The position numbers and the translations under genes were made by a program. From NCBI GenBank assembly GCA_033816765.1, contig CM066296.1, forward strand, positions 2,666,001-2,730,000: DNA of 64,000 bases, written 5' to 3'. Numbering within the stretch: the stretch's first letter is position 1; the number at the start of each line of letters is the position of its first letter. The notes under the pieces were generated by a model. The model saw only the letters and a list, made by a program, of their open reading frames with translations. It ran no database searches and was not told the DNA's origin. Positions 12,336 through 24,546 of this stretch are shown here, one piece after another. This stretch comes from Nothopassalora personata (taxonomy: Eukaryota; Ascomycota; Dothideomycetes; Mycosphaerellales; Mycosphaerellaceae).

Positions 12336-12476
12336 ATAATCACGGTCATAAGGTCCTATTAAGTAACAACTAGTATTAGTACACTCTAAAGTAAGCACTA
12401 CGCAATAATAGATACGGCTACATCACTAGAAAAACTTAGCACCTTTGCCGACATAGGCAGAGGCTACGAATAGCCT

Positions 12477-15400
12477 ATGAACCCTACGAAAATAGAAGGG
12501 GTCTATAGGGATTCTGTCCCTTATAATAGAATAGAGGAATCGGAGGAAGGGGAAACACCTAAATCTAGTAAAGAAGGGAGGAGCGGAACTAGCGCCGCTA
12601 AATTAGGTATAGGTGTAGGAACGAACAGTATAATTAGAATAGATGCTATAACTGCCCTCTTTAGACGATTAGTAGTAGCAATAGAAAACGCTAGCCCTCG
12701 CTTTCTACCTCTAGGAGGTGCTAAGAATCCGTTCTTTAATAGCACTAATGCTACTAAGTTCTAGGAGCGGTTTAGCGACCTAATAGACTAGTATCCGCCT
12801 CGGGCATCTATTAAGAAGGATAATTTCTAGGGTAGGTTTAAGCGCAATTGCGAAACTACTATCCGGCGCGTAGTTATAAGGCTGCCTAGGTAGCTTACTA
12901 ATAAGGCACGTTTTAGGAGGGCGTTCTTATTAGAGTTCTTAAGGTTTAACGCCCACTCGATGTTAGGGAGTCGGGAATATCTTAAGGAGATTATTAGGGC
13001 GTAGTAAGGCAAGAGGCCTAAAGAATAAGATGTGAAGGAATTTATCCGCCTATTTATATCCTTAAGTGACCTAATTAAACCTAAGGATTTAGATAATAGC
13101 TCCCGGAGTCGTCTTCTCCTTTAGGGATTACTAGAGGCAGTCGCGAAAGCGGTCTACAAGGCTTGCGGGCTTCACCTAAAGTAACCTAAGAAGTTTAGGG
13201 AGTTTTAGAGGATTCTCGATGAAGCTGCTAGTATCGTAGATAGTGAGGAGGGATGGAAAGCTATATATATAGATTTCCCTCTTACTTTACCTTAGCTATA
13301 CCGCTTAGTCGTGAAGTAAATACCGCGCCTTAAGCCTAAGATTAACACGCTTAAGAAGGCCACCTCTAGGACTATTGTTAATAATAACCTAATCTAGAAG
13401 GTAGCTAAAATGAGTATACGTACATACTAGCGCGGTCGCGTCGCGGACGCGGGTGCCTTCTACCCGAGCGAGAATTAACGCTCTATGTAACCGGAGAGGC
13501 ACGACCTAGATACTAAACTGTAGGTTTACGTAATGTAGCGTCCCCCATCGTAGAATCGCGAATAGTCTAAAGCGATAGATAGTCATTGCTACAACTGTAG
13601 CAGTTCGAAGCACTAGGCTAGTAATTGTAGGGCGATAAGGTCCTTAATATCCCGGGGCTACGTATACCTCGCCCCGAACAACTAGTAGTATCTAGGGAAA
13701 GAAGGCGATCTACGTCCTACTAAGTTTAACTTTCGGAGGGACTATAGTAAACCGAAACTGCTCTATATGCTCCCTCTACTCGAAGAACATTATAGGCCGA
13801 TCGAGTTTAATAACTAGTATGAGATTCCCGTACTACGTAAGTAATAGATAGGTAGGGACTACACTAGGGTAATAAAGGTTACGCCTCCTAATTATTCTAA
13901 GCCCCCTCCTAACTTTAGGCATTTAATAGAGTATAGCCCTTAGGACGCACGGTCTAGCTAAACGGAGAAGGCTACTAGGACATATTAGGTCTTATTTAGA
14001 GAAAGTGAAGCGGAGTAGGCGATCGACTTAGGCGAACTTAACGAGGTATCTACCTATCCTATGTAGTCTAACAAAGTGAAAGGGAAGGCACCCGTAGGCA
14101 TTCTAAAGAATCCGCACCCGAGGACCCGGTCCTTAGCCTAGGATCTACGAGCCCGAGCTAAGGCTACTAAGAAAGTTCGCCTACAATTGGAATAGGAGAT
14201 CCAGTAAGCTAAGATTAACTAGTAGGAGGTTGAAATAATTAACGAAGTCAGTACTTAAATAAGCGAAACTCGATTATTAGCTAAATTCGGGGTAACCCTA
14301 GGAAGGGGAAATGATACCTAAGTAAATAGATTAGGGAACGATACTAATAAAGGACTGCCTAAGGATATGCCTATTAGTCCCGTAAACGCCCCCTTCGTAT
14401 AAAGGAAGCGTATACAGAATACTAAGACTATAAGGATTAATAACTACGTCCGATAATATAGTTTAGCTAGTAATAGCCCGGTTATAAAGGAAGAGGGTAT
14501 TATCTACTAGATTAATTAGATCCTCTAGATAACGTTTCCTAATGTGAACGCCTAAGATTAGTTTCGATATAGTCGCTAGTTCGAGGCTGCCCTCTTCGGG
14601 CGCGTTACTAACACCCTCGCTCTTTAGGAGAAGCTCGCTATAGTACGACGTCTTATAGGAAAGGACCCTAAGGTTCGCACTAGATAAGTAGTTACCTATA
14701 AAGATAAACCTAAGTATAATAAGGAGGTCTTCTACGAAGATAGTAAGGCCTAGTATGTCGGAGTGTATTTAACTATACTTTACTCTAAGGGTGCGGTCCC
14801 TACTACTAAGCTATATAAGGACGTTAAGAAAATCGGGCTCTCTAATGTCCTTAACAACTTTACTATAGTCCCTAGTCCTTAGGTAGTAGCGGAGTTTAGG
14901 ATAAATAAGAACTAGATTAGGTACCTAATTAATAAGGGTTCCGAGGTGAATATTATCGGCTAGAGGAACGCTTATAGGTTTAGGTTACTAGTAATGTCGA
15001 GTGCTTAGCTTACCTTTCGAGGTGCTGGAGGGCGGGCCCAGTTTAAAGGTGTTATAGGCAATTTAGATGTTTAGGTATTTAGGGTTTACTACTAAGTAGA
15101 CATATTCATCTCCTTGGATCTAAACTCACTAACAATCCTAGGACGTCCGTAGGCCCGTAAGGTACGACTCACTGCCCGTAACTGCGATAATAGTTCATAG
15201 GAGGGGACTATTGCTAGCCGTAAAGGTAAAAGTGTTATGTTTACTGCCCTAGTTAGCTCGGACAGGTGTAAGACCCTTTAAGAACTATTAAAAGCGTCGG
15301 GAAATGGAAGGGTAGGTTAAGTTACGGCGCTTAACCTACCGACTTACTAAAGCCGGATTTAATAAAATCGGTAAGGTTCTAGCACTATCTTGGAGAAACC
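12477..15400 (+). pseudogene. RIPed gag-protease frame of composite element
   Basis: One plus-strand frame opens at an ATG (12477) and remains recognisable, with many TAG/TAA codons, for about 2.9 kb. Near 13590-13625 it encodes a zinc-knuckle-like segment (CYNC, then H and C in SKH.ASNC). At about 14930-14970 a retropepsin-like segment reads LINKGSEVNIIG; the aspartate expected before GSEVN is replaced, consistent with G-to-A damage. The first 95 codons are still uninterrupted. The layout suits a fused Gag-protease of a Ty3-type element. It ends just before a palindrome copy. Confidence 0.65.
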
Positions 15401-15410
15401 TCGGACTTTG

Positions 15411-15436
15411 ATTTGCCGGTCCCGGGACCGGTAAAT
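15411..15436. repeat. 26-bp palindrome, copy 2 (gag/pol junction)
   Basis: Two 13-bp arms around CCC|GGG with one mismatch (ATTTGCC against ATTTACC in the other arm). It lies between the gag-protease frame and pol. Confidence 0.95.
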
Positions 15437-15747
15437 AGCTATAATGAGGAAAACGGATACGACTACGACACGACGCATCTATAGGAACCCGGCAAGGCTC
15501 TAACGCCTAGCAACTATTCAGATCACTTATTGGGATTACTTAGGACTACTAGAATAAAGGAACGAGTTATAGAAATTGGAATAGGCGTGTTCGAGGGAGA
15601 TTCTATTACTAACGTTTATTTAGTTTAAGGGGATTAGCCCTCCGAGATCCTAAGGCAATCTACATTAAATGCTTAGGCACGGAAGTAATAAGTAGGCTAA
15701 CATATAGCTAATATTAGGATGCCGTAGGTCTTCACGATGTATAAGCG

Positions 15748-15761
15748 TAAGGCGGATAAGA
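15748..15761 (+). repeat. 14-bp duplication, left
   Basis: TAAGGCGGATAAGA, repeated exactly at 16535-16548. It flanks an unmutated insertion and restores the pol frame if one copy is counted. Confidence 0.85.
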
Positions 15762-16534
15762 TTGATTGATTATTCGATTGATTATTCCATTAACGTGCTA
15801 TTTGAGTCAAAGACTATGCAACACGGGTCTCGAGAACGAGACCAAAATTTGAGAGAAGGAGAAAAGCCCCGTCGTACCCCGGACGTAAAAACTCCTTAAA
15901 AGATGCGAGCAACGCTCGCTATTCGAACCGTAAATCGAATATATTGCGGCGTAGTACGCGCGTACCCGGTAGTCGTGTCTTGTCGAGAATTGCGGTTTGT
16001 CGCCTTGCCCCGGGCGAGACAAGTTTTGCGCCCGTGTCTCGTTCTTGTTTTAAAAAGCCAAGCCGGCCGTACCCGTACGCACCGAGCAAAATCCCAAGAA
16101 ACACCCGTTGCCTCTGTTTCAATCCAGTCGCGTTCTCCGGTCTCGAGTGTAGCTCCTCGGTCGCAGTGGCCTCGCTGTCGTCCCCCCCTCGGCCTCTCTT
16201 GGTTCCAGCCGTGCAGTATACGTGGTTTGCGCCCCTAAACGCCTCTCTTGGTTCCAGCCGGCAGTTTACGTGGTTTGCCGGGACGACAGGTAGACAGCGC
16301 CTTCGTTGTTCGAGCGACGTGTACGCTATGTACGTCGCTTTCCCTTCTCGCAGTTCCGGAGTTCTTGTTTGTAGATTTTGAGCGTATCTCGTTCGTTCGG
16401 TTCGTCCGACCTGTCTTTTCTTGTTTCGAGTCGAGTAGGCTTGTATTTTTCGAGAGAGAGAGTCTTAGTTTCTCTTCGTCGTAACGAAGATACTTACGTC
16501 GTCCGCCGCGTGAAGGCGCTCTCTATAGGACGAC
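15762..16534 (-). mobile_element. Unmutated 773-bp insertion with 14-bp target duplication (SINE/LINE-like?)
   Basis: This GC-rich stretch keeps CA and TG dinucleotides while its surroundings are RIPed, so it entered later. It is flanked by a perfect 14-bp direct repeat. Its left end is a simple-sequence run of ATTGATT units (15762-15790). Read on the minus strand that run would be a short-repeat 3' tail, as in some LINE or SINE insertions. A B-box-like GGTTCGAAT lies on the minus strand at about 15918-15932. A hairpin GGTCTCG-aa-CGAGACC lies near 15826-15843, and a roughly 38-bp unit is repeated at 16192-16230 and 16241-16278. No protein is evident. The family is not recognised. Confidence 0.6.
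16192..16278 (+). repeat. Two-copy direct repeat inside the 773-bp insertion
   Basis: GCCTCTCTTGGTTCCAGCCG and the following ACGTGGTTTGC occur twice, 49 bp apart, with small differences. Confidence 0.85.
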
Positions 16535-16548
16535 TAAGGCGGATAAGA
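16535..16548 (+). repeat. 14-bp duplication, right
   Basis: TAAGGCGGATAAGA, identical to 15748-15761; pol sequence resumes here. Confidence 0.85.
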
Positions 16549-19500
16549 AGAAGCTAGTAGACACGAGCGTTTACGAACGCCTAGAATCACGAGTTAAGGG
16601 GGATATAGAATAGAAGCGTAGGGCACTGTACCTAGAATCTAAGATGCCTAAAGGATAAGGACCGTTCGATAGAAAGTACTTAACTAAGAAATTCTTAAGT
16701 ATTAAGCGAGGTAGCCGGATTACGCTAGAACGACTTACCTTAATTAAGGTTAGTATTAAGCTATTACTAATAGAGCGGGCCTTATTCGATAAGATGCTCT
16801 ATAACCGGGAGGCAGTCCTCGCTTAGGATTTTAGTCACATGAGGCAAATTAGGTACGACGTTATGCCACCTTAGAAGATTAATACGGTCCCTTATAGGCT
16901 ATAGTAGGCACGCCCTATCCGGTTGCACCTAAGTCTTAGGGCAATTGTTAAGCGCATAATTAGAGCCCGGATTAAGAATAACATCCTAGAATACTTATAA
17001 GGGGCATATTCCAATAGCTAGTTCCTAGTCGTAAAGAAGGTTAATGCCTCTAGAAGCGATGTGCTATATCGGTTAATTAACTTAGCTATGCTCCTAAATA
17101 AGGTTACTATGCGCGATACTAACATTCCACCGGACACAGATAGCTTCTTAGAGGATTTTGCCGGGTACCGAGTCGCTTCACTTATAGACCTGTTTTTAGG
17201 TTATAATTAGATCACTTTAGATAAGTCCTACCGGGACTTAATAGCCTTCATGACCCCTCTTAGCCTAGTACGCAACACGACTCTACCTTAAGGAGCTACT
17301 AATTCAGTTGCTTAGTTCGTGCGTACGGTAATAAAGATTCTACTTAATCATATCTCGCATCGAGCGAAGCCGTTTCTCGATAACATCGGTATTAAGGGAC
17401 TAACTAAGGAGTATAGGAATGTAGAAGTAGAGCCTAGGTTAAGGAAATGGGTCGTTAAGCACATCGTTTCCCTAGATCTAGTTCTTACTAACCTAGAAAG
17501 AGCTAGTACGGTAGTTACTAGAGGCAAATCCTAATGGTTATACGAAAAGCTTAAGATTGTTAGGTACGTTACTAGGCCGGATAGTCGCTATCCTAATCTA
17601 AAGGTTATAGCTAAGATCCTAGATTAGCCTACGCCTACCTATATTAAGGAGGTCCGCACCTATGTAGGGCTGTGTATATACTTCCGGATATAGATTCCCT
17701 AGTTCGTTATTATCGCTCGACTAATGTATAAGCTACTAAAGAAGGACGCCGAGTTCACCTAGATAGAAAATAAGCACTTCTCAAAAGAGGAGGTTACTAG
17801 ATATCTTATGTAGGCTCTAGCCTTATTTACCCTCTACTACTTACCTAGTGCTAGGTCCATCTTTATCTCAGTTAATGCTAGCGGCACTAGATGGGGATGT
17901 ATCGTTTCTTAAGAATTAATGGACAGTACCCGACGGCGTCACCCGGTGCGGTATAAGAGCGGAATCTAGAACGCGTTAGAATCTAGATATGATGCTAGTA
18001 AGCGGGAATGCCTTAGGGTCCTTAAGGGGCTTAACAAGATCTAGAGATATATTACTAGCGTTAATTTTATCCTTAAGGTTAATACTAAGACACTTGTATA
18101 GTAGCTTAACTAGCCGGCTTCGGACCTACCAAACTCGGTAATGGCCCGGTAGGTCGCATAGATTAGGTTATTTACGTTCGAGGTAAAGCACGTTACGGGG
18201 ATTAGACACACTAGCCTAGATGCCCTGTCTCGTAGGCCCTCTACACCTTAGGATCCTAGGGAAGCTAACGAAGACGAGAACAAAGTCGACTAGATAATTA
18301 ATAATAAGCTATTCGGGTACCCGGAGCCGGTCGACACCTATCTAGTTAAAATCCGGAAAACACGACATCTCGGGAACTAATATTCTAAGGGCTCTTAGTA
18401 GCTTACTTAGGTTATAGAAACTAGGACCCGGCCCGATGGTGTTACCCGTACTAAGTACCGCCGACTAGTAAAGAAGAGCGTCAATTTCTTTATCCGGGAC
18501 TAATTGCTATTCTTCTAGAAGCGCCGAGGGGTACCGTTGTAACTTGTAATTAACGATAATAAGGCTTAGAAGGAGATCGTTATAGAGTGCTATAAGAAAC
18601 ACGGTCACCGTAGCGCTAAGGTCGTGTATAACCTTATTTCCGATCGGTATTACTAGGACGGGTACTTCGCCGATGTCTCTACGTAGGTTCGAAGTTATGC
18701 TCCCTATAGGTTTCGCGAAGGCAACTAGCGCGCTAGTAAGCTTTACTTATCGAGCCCTTAAGTCATTAGTAAGAAGTAGTACTCAGACCCCGTCTAGGTA
18801 CATAAAAATAGATACCTCCTAGTTGCGCGCGAAGCACTTAGTAACTAGATCGAGGCTAGAGTAATAAGGGCACCTCCTAGCTCTAAGACGGTTGCTAAGT
18901 TTCTATACGAAGATATCTTCTATAGGCACGGCTACTATACTGAAATTGTGCTTAATAACGCTACGGTTCATACGGCTAAGGTTAAGCGGTTACTCGTAGG
19001 GCTTAGTGTTCGAAGGATCCGAATATTACCGTACCATCCGTAGTCTAATGCTCCGGTCGAGGCTAGACACCGTCCGATTCTTACAGTATTAGTAAAGCTC
19101 ATAAGGAACATATACCGCGGATAGGAATAATAGGTACCCGCCGTGTTATAGGCTAATAGGACTACGACCTATCGTACTACTAGAATAACACTAGCTTAGG
19201 TTCTATATAGCTATCGTACGATTCTACTAATTGAGGCTAAGCACCCGACGTAGGCGAATTACTAATAGGGATCGGTAAGAACGACTAAGGACCTACTTGC
19301 TATACGTACGCGTTAACTCTAGGCTCGAGACCTTAGTTTAGAAGAGCTACATGCTCGAAGGAAGCGACTAAGAGAACTTAGTAAGGACTACTTTAATTCT
19401 TACCGGAATGTTAACTCTATTAGTTTCTAGAAGGGCGACCTTATTATAAGATTTAACAAGCTATATAAGGATAACTTCTTACGTAAGATCGGTTACCGAT

Positions 19501-20021
19501 AGCAAGGTCTATATCGGGTGTCTAGTGTCTCTAGGGAGTTTAGTACCTATATTCTTAAGGAACTTAATAGTATGCTAATAAAGGGTGTTTAGGCACGAGA
19601 AAACCTTAAGCTAGTTCTAGAGCTTCGCCCGGATAACATAGGAGTACTAGGCCTAGATGATAGGATCGATCTCGTAATAGGGGAGGGAGAAGTCGCTAAT
19701 AGCGAAGACAGCAGTAATTCGAACGAGATCGAGCCTATCGCCGACGAAGACGTACTACCTGTAGGAGTTAACGAAAGGGGATCGTATCCTAAACCGGAAT
19801 CTAAGAAGCTATAGGTTAGACCTTATAACCTTTCTATAGCCGAAATTTCACAGTTTAGTAGGATCGAGGCTAAGAACTAATCAGTTAGTAATAGCGTACG
19901 GAGTTTACTTCCCCTAGGCATGTGTTACACATGCTCTTTAGTTTATTAAGTCGATTCGGTTATCTAGACTTCACTTTATAGGGTGTTCTTACCTTAGTTA
20001 GACCTTAGTTAGTAGAGTTAC

Positions 20022-20047
20022 ATTTACCGGTCCCGGGACCGGTAAAT
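20022..20047. repeat. 26-bp palindrome, copy 3 (after pol)
   Basis: A perfect 13+13 palindrome with arms starting ATTTACCGGTCCC. It sits between the pol frame and the third frame. Confidence 0.95.
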
Positions 20048-20556
20048 CGGATTACGTAATAGCGTAGCATGCCCCTACCGAATGCTTACCTAGGTAGTTA
20101 CTAGCACTAGTTTTCGGTTACATATAGGGTTATCGGACCTTTAGTGTAACCTCAATAGTACTGCTCTTACTACTTATAAGACCGGTCTCGGCGCTACTGC
20201 CTTACAACGGTTATAGGGACATACGCTAAGAGGCATACTTAAGCGTAGCTCTCTACCTACTACTTCCTCTCCTTTTCTTTAAACACTAACACTACTAGAG
20301 CCACTAACACATCTATCTACCACTACTATACATATTAGACGGTTCTTTAGCCTCTCTCTCTTTACGACCTTAACCTTCTTTAAAGCCCCTACCCCGACAC
20401 TAAGCTTTTAAAGCTTACTAACACTCTAGAGTGGCACTACGAGATAGCTAGCTCTTACGATCTTACTGCTAGCGAATCCTAGTTATTATAGCTTTAGCTA
20501 GTCTATCGTTACGCCCGGCTAGCTCGAGTACAGCGCTTACTAGTACTGTTACTAGG

Positions 20557-20904
20557 TGTTACGGAACAGTGTTATCGGTGCAAATGGTTGGACAACGGAG
20601 CAGGAAACCAGACGAAGCTGCAGACATGGATGCCTGGGGAGTCACGTGACAGAGCGATCAGGACTGATCGGTCCTGATCACTCTTGATCAGTTGATCAGA
20701 CTCGCTCAGGGCAGAGCAGGACAGATCACGCCAAGACATGGCACTATATAGACGACGCTTCTTTACGAGTAGATAGGAGCCTCGTGCTCAACTCATTTTA
20801 AGTATACACCATATACTGTTTGGAACCACTACCTTCATAACTGATTGAGACATCCCTGCAAAGATCCAAGCCCGAGTTGTGATAACGTACAGCGGTTCCT
20901 AACA
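20557..20904 (+). mobile_element. Solo LTR, TSD CTAGG, not RIPed
   Basis: A 348-bp sequence starting TGTTACGGAACAG and ending TTCCTAACA, flanked by CTAGG at 20552-20556 and 20905-20909. A TATA-like TATATAG is at 20745-20751. It retains many CA/TG, so it postdates RIP of the host element. Its last 190 bp are nearly identical to 24231-24546, but the first half is unrelated and contains several TGATCA-like repeats. Confidence 0.9.
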
Positions 20905-21164
20905 CTAGGCTTACCCGCCTACCTTAGACCTTATTCGAGTCCCTTCGCCTACCGGATAACGTTAAGCATGTCCTTGCTAACACGAACATACCGAAGTCCG
21001 CCGCTAATGTTATGTTCCGGGAGCTTAATCCTTAGAAGCGGGTTAAGGTGTTAAAGGACTTCTATAAGGGCTTCGAGAAGGTGTTCGAAGACTGCTCCGT
21101 CTAGGTTAACCTGTTTTTCGAGGAAGTTAAGAGCGGTATAGGTAAGAGCTACTAGGATGAATTC

Positions 21165-21411
21165 TATTAAGATGTAGCATCTCAAGGGGAGCTAATAGTT
21201 AGGTTATGATCTAATAGCCTAAGGCATCTACGATAACTTAGCTTATCGGAAGACACCTTCTCTCCCCTTTAGCTTAGATAGATATCTAACACAATTAACA
21301 CATTAGTTCCTAATATATTGCTACATGCCCTATAGCTATTAGCTAGTTGAAGATTGATCTCTTACTCTACTCCGCTGCTAACTACGTATCCTGTTAGGTC
21401 TTAACTTAACA
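21165..21411 (+). repeat. 5' LTR of copia 21165-27099
   Basis: A 247-bp repeat of 26853-27099, starting TATTAAGATGTAGC and ending CTTAACA. Confidence 0.93.
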
Positions 21412-21426
21412 GGTTATAAGCCCGGG
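21412..21426 (+). promoter_or_regulatory. Primer binding site, RIPed initiator tRNA-Met type
   Basis: GGTTATAAGCCCGGG follows the LTR directly. It equals GGTTATGAGCCCGGG with one TG-to-TA change, complementary to the initiator tRNA-Met anticodon arm. Confidence 0.75.
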
Positions 21427-24230
21427 TTTGTGCAGGAGTAAGAGCAACCTATATTAGTACAGGTTACTTATATCCCTTACTATTATAGTAGAAAACATCT
21501 AGGAAGTAGAAGTCTACCCTATCTATCCTATTAAGGAGCTTGGTTTAATACTAAGTAATAGGTAATCTAGAAAAGGACTCTATACGACTTACTATAAGCT
21601 AATACCTTAAAGACACTCTATAGGCAGAACTGCATCGAGATACTATTAAGAAGGACTTTAAGTAAGTCATTTAGAACTCTACTAGGAGAGACAGACCTAT
21701 GTCCTAGCTCCGAGACTATACCGCTCTTTCTTTACCCTACTAAGTAGGCCTTAGTATCTATACCTACGAACCTTACTATTCTACACTAAAAGCCTTAGCA
21801 GGACCTAAGCCACGACTTTGAAGCATATACACCTTGTTTCATTACATTTAATTTATTATAGATTTATATTAAGAGAAAGGAGAAGAGAAGGGAACTAAAA
21901 TCCCAATTCTTAGGAGAGATAACTAGAAGAGATAGTTTAACCTTTAGAGATACAAGATAGAGAGCCAGTTAGCATTCTTTACAATTAATGACCTATTAGA
22001 AGTATTATTTAACAATATTAAGGGCAAGAACCTAAAACTCTAGGAAGAGACTAAGATTAAAGAGATTCTTAATGCACTAACATAGACAAAACAAAATGCA
22101 GCTTGCTGCTTTAGTATCCTAAGTAGGATTACAGAAGAAGATGAATTTAAGCTTAAGGGCTCTTACGAATCTAGAAAAGCTGCTAAGATATAGGTGCATC
22201 TCTAGAATAAGTATAGCTAGGTGTTGCTAACCTATGCACATAAGCTCATAAAACAGTTTATGAACTTTAAGATAAGTAAAGAGTTCACTATTAGATCTGC
22301 ATAGGCACACCTAGTGTCTCTTAGAAGGAGGATTGCTAATGTTGACCTAGAGGGCTAGTACTATAGGAAAGCTAATGTAAGAATAACTTAGCTTTTAAGC
22401 TTACTGCTACCTAACTACTATATAGCTAGGGATACTATTATAGCTTAGCTAAAGATAGATTATGAAAGGACCTTAAAGATCCTTAAGGCTTAAGAGGCTA
22501 GATTAAATCCCTCTAAGGCTAAGTATAGTATAGCAGCTACCTAGGTTAGGCCCTTAGGTTAGGTAAGATCACTTTCCTGCCTTCTCTATAAGAAGGACTA
22601 TCTTATTAAGGACTGCCCTAGTCTCTCTAAGGTAAAGAAGGTCCTTAGATCTCATTCCTAAGCACTATCCTCCTAGAATGCAATACATGTTAAGAAGAGA
22701 AGATCTCTACTACTATCTTTAAGAAGAACACTAAGAGAGAAGTCCTCTATAGAGGAACTTAAGAAAATAGTAAAGAAACTTAGCTCTAATATACTGTTAC
22801 TCTAGAAGAACGAGGCCTAGTCTCCTTCCTCTAAAACAAGGAAGACTAGGAAAGGTTTCTCTACCTAAGAGCTACCTAACTTATGCAACTCATCCTAGAA
22901 GACAATGTCTAATAATAATGAGTATAATAAAGTGGCTTACTTAACTGCAGAAGTCTAAGGCAAGTTCCCCTTATTAGAGTAGTTACTTAATTCTTATGCT
23001 TTATCCTATATAACTAACTAGAACTGCCTCTTTAGATCCATAACTCCCTTAATAAAGAAGAAATAGATTAAAGTAGGAGGTAGGCATTTGTTAGCCACTT
23101 ATATTAGGACTGTAGAGATAAGTAGGAGATCTAGTAGGAAAGTTGTTTTAGAAGATGTTCTACTTATACCTAAGCTAGGGGTGAACCTAGTTTCTTAGAA
23201 CTAGTTTAGTAAGCAGTTTAGTGTCTAACCTCCTTTATTTTCTCTTATATCCCCCTTTAGCTAAACTATTGTCTAGACAAGGCTTCTTAGGGGGGTTCTA
23301 TTCATTAATAAGATTTCTCCTCTACTATAAGAAAGGGTACATTACTTATTATGTGCACTACTAATAGAGAATGCCTTTATAACTGCTAAATTAGAGACTA
23401 ACCTAAAACAGTAGGAGCTTTAGCATAGAAGATTTGCACACTTTAGGAAGAACTTGCTCTAGAATCTTTATAAGGTAATAGACTTAAAAGAACCTATTCC
23501 TATTCCTAGGGATAGCTTCCACTAGTGTAGAGTGTGTTTAATAGCAAAGATAAAGAAGTATAAAGGCAAAGTTACTAAGAGAAGACCTAAAAGACTTGCC
23601 CTTGTATCTATTAACATATATAGTCTACTACTAATATTAAGGCTCGGGTTCAAATACTAGCTTAAGATTGTTAACAACTTCTCTAGAAAAAAGTGGACCT
23701 GTCCTCTTAAGAAAAGAGAAGATGCTCTAGTTACTCTCTAGAACTAGAAGATTAAGGTAGAGAGGAAATCATTAGTATAGTTAAGAGCAGTTAGGCTTAA
23801 TAATGTAAGGGAACTTATTACATTAGTTAAGCAGTAGGAGAAGGATTTAGGAATTGGGCTAGAGCATACTAAGGCATATAACTCGCTCTAAAATGGACTA
23901 GTTAAAAGGTTAATACAAACCTTAGAAGACTCTATAAGGGCAATGCTTAAAGAGGCTAAGATGCTAATTGAATTCTAGCCTAAAGTACTAGAAGCCCAAA
24001 CCTACATAAGGAACAAACTACTAAATGATCTAGACTATAATAGGTTCAAGGTTTTACTAGATAAAGCCTTTAATAGTATTAAGCCAACTATTAACCATTT
24101 AAAGGTTTAGGGATACAAAGCTATTATCTACATAGACACAAGATCCTAGCCTTAATAGGCAAGAAGTGATAAACTAATAAACAGAGGTAAAGAAGCAGTG
24201 TTTGTTAGATACGTTAAAAACACAGCTAAG

Positions 24231-24546
24231 TGTTACGGTCCGGTACGATCGTGCACGTGGAAGAACTTCATTCGTTGGGAATAGGGACACGCGCTGCCAA
24301 TGAGCGGGCGCTCTTGTGTGACTCATAGCAGAGCGCTCTTAGTGCTCTACCGAGAGAGCAGGACAGACCGCGCCAAGACATGGCACTATATAGACGACGC
24401 TCTTTTGCAAGTAGATAGGAGCTTCGTGCTCAACTCATTTTAAGTATACACCATATACTGTTTGGAACCACTACCTTCATAACTGATTGAGACATCCCTG
24501 CAAAGATCCAAGCCCGAGTTGTGATAACGTACAGCGGTTCCTAACA
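24231..24546 (+). mobile_element. Solo LTR, TSD CTAAG, not RIPed, inside copia
   Basis: A 316-bp sequence starting TGTTACGGTCCGG and ending TTCCTAACA, with CTAAG at 24226-24230 and 24547-24551. It splits the copia integrase/linker region (the frame resumes after it). It shares TATA, R and U5 with the solo LTR at 20557 but has a different U3. Confidence 0.92.

Larger units (their letters stand above)
15560..19930 (+). pseudogene. RIPed Ty3-type pol frame of composite element
   Basis: The frame is interrupted by an insertion at 15762-16534. After it, reverse transcriptase sequence includes TTLP.GATNSVA and PFLDNIGIKG near 17280-17400, a form of the catalytic box in which YxDD is replaced by an FLDN/FxDD-like motif. 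RNase H-like sequence follows (FISVNASGTRWG, ending ALSRRPST near 18240). Integrase follows at about 18780-19080, with IEARVIRAPPSSKT, YRHGYYTEIVL and LPYHP.SNAPVEA. The tail is acidic. TAG/TAA stops are frequent. A palindrome copy lies about 100 bp past the likely end. Confidence 0.75.

Noticed and set aside
12521..12745. Minus-strand 74-codon frame opposite the start of the gag-protease frame
   Set aside because: It mirrors the open N-terminal part of the plus-strand gag frame and has no independent support.
15903..16484. Overlapping open frames of 60-145 codons around 15.8-16.5 kb
   Set aside because: They arise because this inserted block is GC-rich and unmutated; several overlap in different frames, none has a motif, and composition is repetitive.
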